Assembly (NCBI GenBank): GCA_035258565.1
Contig: DATFXF010000037.1
Coordinates: forward strand, 1-11,757
Source: DATFXF01 sp035258565
Lineage (GTDB): Bacteria; Acidobacteriota; Terriglobia; Acidiferrales; UBA7541
Length of the DNA stretch: 11,757 bases
Direction: 5' to 3'
Under the pieces are notes generated by a model. The model had not been told where the DNA came from. It saw only the letters and a list, made by a program, of their open reading frames with translations, and did no database searches. This document shows, piece by piece, positions 1-6,688 of this stretch. Made by a program: the position numbers and the translations under genes. Numbering within the stretch: the stretch's first letter is position 1; each line of letters opens with the position of its first letter.

Positions 1-186
1 CATGCGCACTGGGATCGGCTCAAGGCGCAGTACGGCGAGCGGTTCTACCGGATGTGGAGATACTATTTGCTCTCGAGCGCAGGAGCATTCCGTGCGCGCA
101 AGACCCAGGTTTGGCAGATTCTGCTGTTCCCGCTGCGCGCGGAGGTTAGTTCCCGGTTCACGAGGCGAGCGGCCACAAACATCTAA
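1..186 (+). CDS. cfa: Cyclopropane-fatty-acyl-phospholipid synthase family, C-terminal end (partial)
   Basis: This is the last 61 codons of a gene whose start lies before the window; it is read in the frame beginning at base 1 and stops with TAA at 184-186. The visible peptide contains FYRMWRYYLLSSAGAFRARK followed by QVWQILL. It matches the C-terminal signature of SAM-dependent cyclopropane fatty acid synthases (aromatic-rich YYL, then AGAFRAR, then Q-x-WQ). These enzymes transfer a methylene group from SAM to the double bond of unsaturated acyl chains in membrane phospholipids, at the inner face of the cytoplasmic membrane. The SAM-binding part is not in the window, so a relative such as another CFA/mycolic-acid-type methyltransferase cannot be excluded. 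The tail after the conserved block (about 15 residues, Arg-rich) is unremarkable. The family call is firm and the exact substrate is not. Confidence 0.8.
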   Translation, partial: HAHWDRLKAQYGERFYRMWRYYLLSSAGAFRARKTQVWQILLFPLRAEVSSRFTRRAATNI

Positions 187-284
187 TGCCGCTCGACTGT
201 CGGTCCGAGAGCGACCCCGCCTGTTTACGAGATCACAGCCAGACGCAAAGTAAGAATGCCGGTAGGAGCCCCTGGTGCTAAGCT

Positions 285-309
285 CCGGGGGATGGCCGGA
301 ATTCCCCGG
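285..309 (+). other. Hairpin in the leader of the OmpA-family gene
   Basis: Bases 285-293 (CCGGGGGAT) can pair with 301-309 (ATTCCCCGG) around a 7-base loop (294-300), giving a nine-pair stem with one G-U. It lies in the 171-base gap (187-357) between the CFA-type gene and the OmpA-type gene. No T-run follows it, so it is not a canonical intrinsic terminator, although it could still stop transcription of the upstream gene or structure the leader mRNA. A second, overlapping pairing (GGAGC at 264-268 with GCTCC at 282-286) would compete with it. Apart from these structures and the ribosome binding site I see no gene in this gap. Confidence 0.4.
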
Positions 310-343
310 CTGAGGTTGCCCCGCTTACTTGAACCAGATGAAG

Positions 344-350
344 AAGGAGA
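344..350 (+). promoter_or_regulatory. Shine-Dalgarno site that sets the OmpA-family start
   Basis: AAGGAGA lies seven bases before the ATG at 358. It decides the start: an in-frame ATG at 256 would add 34 residues with no comparable site and would bury the signal peptide. The ATG at 358 puts a classical signal peptide exactly at the N-terminus. Confidence 0.75.
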
Positions 351-357
351 GACGGAG

Positions 358-1974
358 ATGAAATGCGCTAGGCTGCTTGTCATGTTAGTCAGCGTGGGGA
401 GCGTGTTGGCGCAGACCCCGCCGACCGAACAAAAAGAGCCCACGCCGCTCTACCGTTTCACCGTGGTGGCGCGCAGCACCAAGGCGATCAACTACCGCCA
501 CCGCAGCGGAGCCACCAAGGTGGATTTCCGCGGCACTGCGCTGCTCCCCGAGGCCCGCGGAGAAGCCCGGGTCGAGAGCCAGCGCGGCGCGATCGGGGTG
601 GAGGCCCAGTTCGACCATCTCGAACCCGCCAGCCAGTTCGGCCCCGAGTATTTAACCTATGTGTTGTGGGCCATCACGCCGGAGGGCCGCTCCACGAATC
701 TCGGTGAGGTGCTGCTCAGTGGCTCGAAGAGCAAGCTCAGCGCCACCACCGAATTGCAAGCCTTTGCCATGATTGTCACGGCGGAGCCCTATTTCGCCGT
801 GACCCAGCCGAGTGACGCTGTTGTCCTGGAAAATGTGGTGCGGAAAGATACGCTCGGGCAAGTCGAGGAGATCGACGCGAAGTATGAGCTCCTCAAGCGC
901 GGCCAGTACACGCTGAACGTAAATCCGGCCTCCATCCCGCGGGCGGCCATGGACCCCAAGATTCCGCTGGAGCTCTACGAGGCGCGGAACGCCGTGGAGA
1001 TTGCCCGCGGCGCCGGCGCCGATCGCTACGCGCCAGAGAGTTTCGACAAAGCCAAGCAACTCCTCGGGCAGGCGGAGTCAGCCCAGGCGCGCAAAGCAAA
1101 CAAGAAGTCGGTGGCCATGACCGCGCGTGAGGCGGCACAGACGGCCGAGGACGCGCGCATGATTGCCCTAAAGCGCCAGGAGCAGGAGCGGCTGGCGAAG
1201 GAGCGCCAGGCAGCGGCGGAACGCGAGGCCCGCGCCAAGGCGGAGGCCGAGGCCGAGGTGCAACGCCGGACACAGGCGGAGGCCGAGCAACGCGCCGAAG
1301 CTGACCTCCGCGCCCGCGCCGAGGCCGAGCAACATGCCGAAGCGGAGCGCCGCGCCCGCGCCGAGGCCGAGCAACGTGCCGAAGCGGAGCGCCGCGCCCG
1401 TGCCGAGGCCGAACGGGCGGCTGCCCAGGCCCAGCAGCAGAACGCCCAGGCGGAAGCGGAGAAGGCGCGCCGCGAGGCGGAAGCGGCAGAAGGTGCGCGG
1501 CTGAAAGCGGAGCAAGAGAAGGCCGCGCTTCGCGCCCAGATCCTTCAGCAATTGAACATGATTCTTGAGACGCGCGAGACCCCTCGCGGCCTGGTGGTGA
1601 ACATAGCCGACGTTCTGTTTGACACGGGCAAATACACCTTGAAGCCACTGGCCCGAGAACGGCTGGCCAAGGTGTCTGGCATCGTTCTGTCGCATCCGGG
1701 ATTGAAGCTAGAGGTTGAGGGCCACACCGATAGTGTGGGGAGCGACGAGTTCAACCAACTGCTCTCGGAAAGGCGGGCCGCGACGGTGCGCGATTACCTT
1801 GTCTCGCAAGGGATTCCGATGAATTCAGTCGTCGCCCGAGGGTTCGGCAAGACTCAGCCGGTGGCCGAGAACGACACTGCCGCCGGCCGGGCGCGCAACC
1901 GCCGCGTGGAGCTGATCGTCTCCGGCGAGGTGATTGGAATCCAGATGAGGGGCCCGGGCAGCTCCCCACAATAA
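358..1974 (+). CDS. OmpA-family protein with Ala/Glu/Arg-rich coiled-coil linker
   Basis: This is a secreted envelope protein of 538 residues. Residues 1-18 (MKCARLLVMLVSVGSVLA, then Q) form a signal peptide with a signal peptidase I type cleavage site; no lipobox Cys is present. Residues about 20-185 are a region I do not recognise. Residues about 200-265 (containing PLELYEARNAVEIARGAGAD) resemble DUF4398-type helical segments. Residues about 265-395 are a highly charged Ala/Glu/Arg/Gln coiled coil with a 14-residue repeat. The C-terminal 120 residues are an OmpA-like peptidoglycan-binding domain: DVLFDTGKYTLKP, then EVEGHTDSVGSDEFN (H456, D458), the LLSERRAATVRDYL helix, and NRRVEL (from N514). 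This domain binds diaminopimelate in peptidoglycan. The likely role is to tether an outer-membrane or periplasmic assembly to the cell wall, with the coiled coil as spacer. No N-terminal beta-barrel is obvious, so it is not a classical porin-type OmpA. Confidence 0.9.
   Translation: MKCARLLVMLVSVGSVLAQTPPTEQKEPTPLYRFTVVARSTKAINYRHRSGATKVDFRGTALLPEARGEARVESQRGAIGVEAQFDHLEPASQFGPEYLTYVLWAITPEGRSTNLGEVLLSGSKSKLSATTELQAFAMIVTAEPYFAVTQPSDAVVLENVVRKDTLGQVEEIDAKYELLKRGQYTLNVNPASIPRAAMDPKIPLELYEARNAVEIARGAGADRYAPESFDKAKQLLGQAESAQARKANKKSVAMTAREAAQTAEDARMIALKRQEQERLAKERQAAAEREARAKAEAEAEVQRRTQAEAEQRAEADLRARAEAEQHAEAERRARAEAEQRAEAERRARAEAERAAAQAQQQNAQAEAEKARREAEAAEGARLKAEQEKAALRAQILQQLNMILETRETPRGLVVNIADVLFDTGKYTLKPLARERLAKVSGIVLSHPGLKLEVEGHTDSVGSDEFNQLLSERRAATVRDYLVSQGIPMNSVVARGFGKTQPVAENDTAAGRARNRRVELIVSGEVIGIQMRGPGSSPQ
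1276..1413 (+). repeat. In-frame 42-base tandem repeat in the coiled-coil linker
   Basis: Three consecutive 42-base units (1276-1317, 1318-1359, 1360-1401) plus a partial fourth (1402-1413) encode the 14-residue unit AEAEQRAEAERRAR. Units 2 and 3 are almost identical at DNA level (single-base differences such as CAT/CGT and a final CGC/CGT). Unit 1 is more diverged (ALA-ASP-LEU in place of ALA-GLU-ARG). This points to recent duplication of units 2 and 3. The protein stays in frame, so changes in copy number would alter linker length without breaking the gene. Confidence 0.85.
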
Positions 1975-2058
1975 AGTCCGCAGCACATTTTCAGTTCTCT
2001 TGGTCGCCTGCCGAGGTGGTAGAGTACGCCCCCATCGCAGCCGGAATCGCCCGCGACC

Positions 2059-3477
2059 ATGCCCGTCTCTCAAAACCACCGCGCCCCGCTGCCGCATGTG
2101 GCGCCCGGCCTGGCGCGGAAGCTCGGGTTGTTCGACGCGACGATGGTGGTAATGGGCGGGATTGTTGGCGCGGGCATCTTCATGAATCCTTCCGTGGTCG
2201 CCCGTCAGGTGCACACGCCCCTGTTGATCCTCGGGGTATGGGTGCTGGGTGGGCTGATCGCGTTGGCCGGCGCCTTCATTTACGCTGAACTCGCCGCGCG
2301 CCTGCCGCTGGTAGGTGGCCAATACGCCTACCTCCGGGAGGCATACCATCCGGCGGTGGCGTTCCTCTATGGCTGGGCCCTGCTGCTCGTGATCGAGACC
2401 GGGGGGATGGCTGCCGTGGCCTTGACCTTCGCGCGCTATTTCGTGGAACTTACCGGCGCATCCCTCTCCGATCGAACCATCGCCACCGCGGCACTGGTCG
2501 TGCTCACGCTCATTAATTGCCTAGGAGTGCGGGCCGGAAGTGCGCTCCAGAGCGTATTGATGATCATGAAGATCATGGCTCTCGCCGCGCTGGTAGCCTG
2601 TGGCTGGCTGCTTTTGGGGACTTCGAGCGCGACGTTCGGCCCGGTGCTCGATCGGCCGGTGTCGCTTGATTTCGTGGCCTCGCTGGGCTCAGCAATGGTG
2701 CCGGTGCTGTTCGCCTACGGCGGCTGGCAGACGGCCAACTTCATCGCTGGCGAGGTGCGCGAGCCACGCAAGAACCTTCCGCGCGGGCTGCTACTGGGAG
2801 TCGGGGGTGTAATCGTGCTGTATCTAGCCGTCAACCTCGTTTGCGCCCGCGCGCTGGGCGCGCAGGGGCTGGCCGCGACGTCCGCGCCCGCCTCCGAGAT
2901 CATGCGGCTCGCGCTCGGCAAGAAGGGAGCAACCTTCATCGCCGCCGGCATTGCGCTCTCGACTCTGGGCTTTCTGAGCCAGTCCATCCTCACCGCGCCG
3001 CGCGTCTACTTTGCGATGGCCGAAGACGGCCTGTTGTTCTCGAGCCTGGCCTGGGTCAGCCCACGCACGCGCGTGCCGGTAGTGGCGATTCTTCTCGAAG
3101 GTGGCTGGACCATTGTGATTGCGCTTTGGGGCCGCTACGAGCAGATTCTCAGTTATACCGAGTCCATTGATTGGCTGTTTTTTGGCCTGACGGCGACGTG
3201 CCTCTTTGTGTTTCGCCGCCGAGAAGCGCACCGTGTGGGATCGGCAGGCGGCACGACCGGGCAGCCGGTGCGGGGCGCCGAGCATCGGGTAGCGTATCGG
3301 GTGCCCGGCCATCCCGTCACAACGCTCTTGTTCGTCGGCGTGTCGTGGCTGTTTGTGGTCAACACCCTGTTCAAGTATCCGCGGCACGCCGCACCGGCGC
3401 TGGCCTTGGTTCTGACCGGTGTTCCCGTCTACTTCCTGTGGAGGTGGCGGCATTCGCGAAGGATGAATACAGGATGA
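2059..3477 (+). CDS. APC-superfamily amino acid permease
   Basis: This is a 472-residue polytopic inner-membrane transporter with about twelve hydrophobic segments, the usual length for the amino acid-polyamine-organocation (APC) family. The family signature is at residues 33-41 (GGIVGAGIF, followed by MNP), the unwound part of the first membrane helix that contacts the substrate amino group. FAYGGWQTANFIAGEVREP around residue 220 is the typical sixth-helix region (LAT/YfnA-like members have GW and an E-x-x-x-P motif here). Members import amino acids by proton symport or by exchange. The substrate cannot be read from the sequence. The start ATG at 2059 has only a weak ribosome binding site; a later start at M29 or M32 would cut into helix 1 and is unlikely. 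The 84 bases before it hold no obvious promoter. Its TGA overlaps the ATG of the aminotransferase (ATGA), so the two are probably translationally coupled. Confidence 0.88.
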   Translation: MPVSQNHRAPLPHVAPGLARKLGLFDATMVVMGGIVGAGIFMNPSVVARQVHTPLLILGVWVLGGLIALAGAFIYAELAARLPLVGGQYAYLREAYHPAVAFLYGWALLLVIETGGMAAVALTFARYFVELTGASLSDRTIATAALVVLTLINCLGVRAGSALQSVLMIMKIMALAALVACGWLLLGTSSATFGPVLDRPVSLDFVASLGSAMVPVLFAYGGWQTANFIAGEVREPRKNLPRGLLLGVGGVIVLYLAVNLVCARALGAQGLAATSAPASEIMRLALGKKGATFIAAGIALSTLGFLSQSILTAPRVYFAMAEDGLLFSSLAWVSPRTRVPVVAILLEGGWTIVIALWGRYEQILSYTESIDWLFFGLTATCLFVFRRREAHRVGSAGGTTGQPVRGAEHRVAYRVPGHPVTTLLFVGVSWLFVVNTLFKYPRHAAPALALVLTGVPVYFLWRWRHSRRMNTG

Positions 3478-4589
3478 AACCTCCGCGGAGCAAGATGAGC
3501 TCAGCGTATATGGAGTGGGCCAAGCTTTGCGCCCCTGCGCGCTACAACCTAGCCGTGAGCGGCGTGGCTAATTACCCGCTGCGGGAGCTTCCGGTGCGGC
3601 TCGAAGACTTAGAACTGACCGGCGCGAGCGCCTACGGTTACGAGCCGCTCGAACGTCGTCTGGCCATGAAATGCGGCCTGCCGGTCGAGTGCGTGGTCGC
3701 TGCCGCAGGCACCTCGATGGCGAATCATCTGGCCATGGCCGCGGCGTTCGACCCCGGCGATGAGGTGCTGGTGGAGCATCCGACCTACGAACTACTGGTG
3801 AGCACGGCGCGGTACCTGGGCGCGGAGATTCGACGATTCTCACGGCCCTTCGAGAAGGGGTTCTGCGTGGAGCCGCGCGAGGTCGAGCGCCAAGTCACCC
3901 CGCGGACGCGACTCATCGTGCTTACGAACCTGCACAATCCGAGCGGCGCGCTGACCGAGGAGAGCATCTTGCGGCAGGTCGGCGAAATCGCCGGGAGCGT
4001 GGGCGCGCGGGTGCTCGTCGATGAGGTTTACCTGGATACGGCGTTCGAGCAAGCGCCGCGCTCCGCCTTCCATCTCGGCGGTCACTTCATCTCGACGAGT
4101 AGCCTCACGAAAGCCTATGGGCTGAGCGGCCTGCGCTGCGGCTGGGTGCTGGCCGAGCCGGAGCTGGCCCGACGCGTGTGGCGACTGAACGACCTCTACG
4201 GTGTCATCCCGGCGCACGCCGCCGAGCGGTTGAGCGTCATTGCGCTCGATCATCTCGGCCGCATTGCCGCTCGCGCCCGGGCGCTGCTCGAAGCGAATCG
4301 CGGGCTGCTCGATCGTTTCCTGGACTCACGCCCGGACCTCCACGCGGTGCGCACCCAAGCGGGAACGACGGTCTTCCCGCGCCTGCTGTGCGGCAGCGTC
4401 GAAACCTTCTCGAAGTTGCTGCGGGAGAAGTACGAAACTTCCGTTGTGCCGGGGAAGTTCTTCGAGATGCCAGAACACTTCCGTGTGGGTGTCAGCGGCG
4501 AAACGCAGACCGTCGCCGGGGGCCTCGAACGGTTGTCCGCCGCGCTTGACGAGCTCGGGGAGGGTCCACCGGCGAGCGCTGCCGGGTAG
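3474..4589 (+). CDS. Fold-type I PLP-dependent aminotransferase (class I/II)
   Basis: This 371-residue protein is typical in length for aspartate-aminotransferase-fold enzymes and should transfer an amino group between an amino acid and a 2-oxo acid in the cytoplasm. Visible landmarks, counted from the ATG at 3474: HNPSG at 154-158 (Asn of the PLP pocket), D183 and Y186 in VDEVYLD (pyridine nitrogen and O3' contacts), SLTKAYG at 210-216 with K213 as the Schiff-base lysine, the phosphate-binding Arg in GLRCGW, and R337 in FRVGVSG (the substrate carboxylate clamp). An in-frame ATG at 3495, also preceded by GGAG, is an alternative start that would remove seven residues. Overlap with the permease stop suggests it acts on what the permease imports. 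Substrate is not predictable; cystathionine-lyase-like or MalY-like members of the fold are less likely, given the complete aminotransferase motif set. Confidence 0.87.
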   Translation: MKPPRSKMSSAYMEWAKLCAPARYNLAVSGVANYPLRELPVRLEDLELTGASAYGYEPLERRLAMKCGLPVECVVAAAGTSMANHLAMAAAFDPGDEVLVEHPTYELLVSTARYLGAEIRRFSRPFEKGFCVEPREVERQVTPRTRLIVLTNLHNPSGALTEESILRQVGEIAGSVGARVLVDEVYLDTAFEQAPRSAFHLGGHFISTSSLTKAYGLSGLRCGWVLAEPELARRVWRLNDLYGVIPAHAAERLSVIALDHLGRIAARARALLEANRGLLDRFLDSRPDLHAVRTQAGTTVFPRLLCGSVETFSKLLREKYETSVVPGKFFEMPEHFRVGVSGETQTVAGGLERLSAALDELGEGPPASAAG

Positions 4590-4643
4590 CGCGGAGCGGT
4601 CCAGTCGTTGCGGCGGGTGGGGTGCTGCGGTAGTATCGCTCGA

Positions 4644-5861
4644 ATGGGAGGGTCTTTCATCGCTTCCACGGAGACGATCACCCAGGCACTGCCGCGGAAG
4701 GTTTCGGCGACGGCAGTCGCAGCTGCGCGCCTGGTGTCGCTCGACGTCTTCCGCGGCATGACCATCGCCGGGATGATCCTGGTGAACAACCCGGGGAGCT
4801 GGAGCCACATCTACTGGCCGCTCGAGCACGCGGCATGGAACGGCTGGACACCCACGGACACGATCTTTCCGTTTTTTCTCTTTATCGTGGGTGTCTCGAT
4901 GATGTTTTCGTTTGCGGCGCGCATCGAGCGTGGGGCGACGCGCGCGCAGCTCGCGCTGCACGTCCTGCGGCGCAGCGCGATCATCTTCGCCATCGGGCTG
5001 TTCCTGAACGGCTTCCCGTACTTTCACCTTTCGAGGATTCGCATCCCCGGCGTGCTCCAACGAATTGCCGTCTGCTATTTCGTTGGGGGACTCATCGCGC
5101 TGGCAACGCGGCGCCCCGCAGGCTCCGCGCACGGCAGCCAACGGATCGCGCCCGCTGTCTCCGTACTCTTTGTGCTGCTGGTGGGCTACTGGACGCTCCT
5201 GACGTTTGTGCCCGTGCCGGGCTACGGTGTCGGCCGGCTCGACCCGGAGGGCAATCTCGGCGCGTACATTGATCGCCAGGTGATGGCGGGCCACCTGTGG
5301 TCCCAGAGCAAGACTTGGGACCCGGAAGGCATTCTGAGCACGCTGCCGGCAATCGGAACCGTGCTCGTTGGCGTGCTGGCGGGCTGCTGGATGCGCTCCG
5401 GGCTTGCGCCGCAACGCAAGGCTGCGGGCCTGCTGGTGATGGGCTCCGCGGGAATGGTGCTCGGGGAGCTGCTTGCTCGGTTCTTCCCCATCAACAAGAA
5501 CCTGTGGACCAGCACCTATGTAATTTTCATGGGCGGGTTCGCGATGGTCTTACTGGGCATGTGCTACTGGCTGGTGGACATCAAAGGCTACCGCCGGTGG
5601 GCCGTGCCATTTCTGATCTACGGCACCAACTCGATTTTCGTATTTTCACTTTCGAGCTTGCTTGCCAAGGCCAGCGTGATTTTCAAGGTGAGAGATGCCA
5701 CTGGCAACGCGGTCACCTGGCATTCCTACGTCTACGACAGGTTCTTTGAGTCCCTGGCCAGCCCGATCAATGCCTCGCTTCTGTTCGCGATCTTCTATGT
5801 GCTGCTCTGGCTCTTCCTGACCTGGCTGCTCTATCGCAGGCACGCCTTCCTCAAGATCTGA
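4644..5861 (+). CDS. DUF5009/NagX-family membrane protein (HGSNAT-like acyltransferase)
   Basis: This 405-residue protein has roughly ten hydrophobic segments and belongs to the family around bacterial NagX/COG4299 and human heparan-alpha-glucosaminide N-acetyltransferase. Diagnostic segments are RLVSLDVFRGMTIAGMILVN at about 29-48, then EHAAWNGWTPTD from E61 with FPFFLFIVG after it, and RIPGVLQRIAVCYF. From memory of the human enzyme, whose transmembrane acetyl transfer uses a His just before a W-N-G motif, H62 here is the aligned residue. The likely activity is acyl transfer across the inner membrane to a sugar amine or related group; bacterial members lie near N-acetylglucosamine genes, but no such gene is in this window. 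I prefer the ATG at 4644; a TTG at 4608 would add 12 residues. It follows the aminotransferase by 54 bases and may share its transcript, though the functions do not obviously connect. Confidence 0.83.
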   Translation: MGGSFIASTETITQALPRKVSATAVAAARLVSLDVFRGMTIAGMILVNNPGSWSHIYWPLEHAAWNGWTPTDTIFPFFLFIVGVSMMFSFAARIERGATRAQLALHVLRRSAIIFAIGLFLNGFPYFHLSRIRIPGVLQRIAVCYFVGGLIALATRRPAGSAHGSQRIAPAVSVLFVLLVGYWTLLTFVPVPGYGVGRLDPEGNLGAYIDRQVMAGHLWSQSKTWDPEGILSTLPAIGTVLVGVLAGCWMRSGLAPQRKAAGLLVMGSAGMVLGELLARFFPINKNLWTSTYVIFMGGFAMVLLGMCYWLVDIKGYRRWAVPFLIYGTNSIFVFSLSSLLAKASVIFKVRDATGNAVTWHSYVYDRFFESLASPINASLLFAIFYVLLWLFLTWLLYRRHAFLKI

Positions 5862-5908
5862 GGATCGGGCTTCCTCCCGCAGAACCCTGGGACTGCTGCG
5901 CGTCGGAG

Positions 5909-6439
5909 TTAGGCGGACTCGAGAATCGCTTCGGCATCGATCCGGAGGAGGACGTCGCCGCCCACCACCACGCCGCCGTCTTTCATGTCCGAATTCCAAT
6001 TGACGTTCCAGTCGTGCCGGTTGATCCTTCCCTCGGCGACAAACCCAGCGCGCGTATCGTCGAATGGTGATCGGCTCTTCCCCATGTAGCGCACGTCGAG
6101 GGTTACCGGGCGGCTCACGCCGCGGATGGTGAGGTCCCCGGTGACCTTGTATTCATTGCGCGCCGTGGGTTCGACGCGCGTGCTCTTGAAGTTGATCCTC
6201 TTATGGCGTTCGACGTCCAGAAAATCCGCGCTGCGCAAGTGTGCATCCCGTTCGGGCTCACCCGACCACAGCCCTGCGGCATCGATCGTGACTCCCACCG
6301 CGCCATTCTCCGGGTGCTCCGGATCGAATTCGAGAGTGCCATGGATGTTTTTGAAATGGCCGCGCACGTACGTCCCCATCATGTGCCGAACGCTGAATTC
6401 AGCGGCGGTGTGGCCCGGCTCGAATCTCCATTTCGCCAT
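5909..6439 (-). CDS. YceI-family protein without a signal peptide
   Basis: This 176-residue protein starts MAKWRFEPGHTAAEFSVRHM and runs to a TAA at 5909-5911. YceI features are W-x-x-(D/E)-x-x-H-(T/S)-x-x-x-F-x-V-x-H-M at the N-terminus, then GTLEFDPEHPE, HLRSADFLDVERH, a GDLTIRGVSRPVTLDV strand and NRHDWNVNW near the C-terminus. The family folds as a lipocalin-like barrel that binds polyisoprenoid or other long lipid chains. Many members are periplasmic, but this one has no signal peptide and should be cytoplasmic. The start is set by a very strong ribosome binding site seven bases upstream; an earlier in-frame ATG at 6466 would place that site inside the gene. It is a lone minus-strand gene: convergent with the DUF5009 gene (47-base gap) and divergent from the molybdenum hydroxylase operon. 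The ligand is unknown. Confidence 0.88.
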   Translation of the reverse strand: MAKWRFEPGHTAAEFSVRHMMGTYVRGHFKNIHGTLEFDPEHPENGAVGVTIDAAGLWSGEPERDAHLRSADFLDVERHKRINFKSTRVEPTARNEYKVTGDLTIRGVSRPVTLDVRYMGKSRSPFDDTRAGFVAEGRINRHDWNVNWNSDMKDGGVVVGGDVLLRIDAEAILESA

Positions 6440-6446
6440 GGCGTGT

Positions 6447-6455
6447 TCCTCCTCC
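6447..6455 (-). promoter_or_regulatory. Strong Shine-Dalgarno site for the YceI-family gene
   Basis: On the minus strand this reads GGAGGAGGA, seven bases before the ATG at 6439. It is the best ribosome binding site in the window, it fixes the start, and it suggests high translation of the YceI protein. Confidence 0.75.
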
Positions 6456-6688
6456 GCGGACACCAAGGATGCTTGTTTTATCCATCAGATGCACGATCTC
6501 GAGAAGGGTAACGGCACGAGCGGCGTCCTCCAGGGAGGAGACCGCCCGACCAGCATTTTCCTACCTCGACGAGATCGAGTATCTCCTTGCAGGTTCTTGA
6601 AAAATCAGCCACCTCTGATAAGCTTCTGCTGCCTGAAGGGTCCCGAACCTAGCGGCCACTGCATGGGTGTCCCAGGGGGAAACCAATC
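6456..6688. promoter_or_regulatory. Divergent intergenic region between the YceI gene and the Mo-hydroxylase operon
   Basis: No gene is supported here. By position the region must supply promoters for the minus-strand YceI gene and the plus-strand operon beginning at 6689. It is less G+C-rich in parts (6590-6625) than its neighbours. I see a short hairpin TCCTC-CAGG-GAGGA at 6526-6539 and a weak AGGGGGA ribosome binding site about ten bases before the ATG at 6689. No -35/-10 pair with good spacing stands out on either strand, and no regulator gene is adjacent, so any control protein is encoded elsewhere. Confidence 0.4.

Noticed and set aside
242..250. GACGCAAAG as part of a cyclic-di-GMP-I riboswitch
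   Set aside because: Only this short core string matches; the upstream strand and the GNRA hairpin that define the class are not visible, and the bases after it do not follow the consensus. It is kept only as a low-interest leader observation.
2..253. Open frame starting with ATG at base 2
   Set aside because: The frame beginning at base 1 encodes an unmistakable CFA synthase C-terminus over the same bases; the other frame is Arg/Ser-rich without motifs.
893..1695. Minus-strand open frames across the OmpA linker
   Set aside because: They are produced by the repetitive G+C-rich linker read backwards (Arg/Pro or Leu/Gly-rich repeats) and have no independent support.
1975..2058. Promoter before the permease gene
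   Set aside because: TTGGTC and TAGAGT occur but with spacing of about 14 bases; the match is too poor to call.
4326..5414. Minus-strand open frame of 362 codons opposite the aminotransferase and DUF5009 genes
   Set aside because: It spans the ends of two real plus-strand genes, has an Arg/Ala/His-biased composition and shows no family signature.
5848..5879. Possible bidirectional terminator between the DUF5009 and YceI genes
   Set aside because: A six-pair stem (TCCTCA-AGATC-TGAGGA, 5848-5864, overlapping the stop codon) and a four-pair stem (CGGG/CCCG, 5866-5879) exist, but neither has a T-run on either strand, so I do not call a terminator.
6597..6625. TTGAAA with a downstream GATAAG as a promoter for the Mo-hydroxylase operon
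   Set aside because: The spacing is too short (about 13 to 14 bases) and the -10 match is poor; a chance match in a relatively A+T-rich stretch is as likely.
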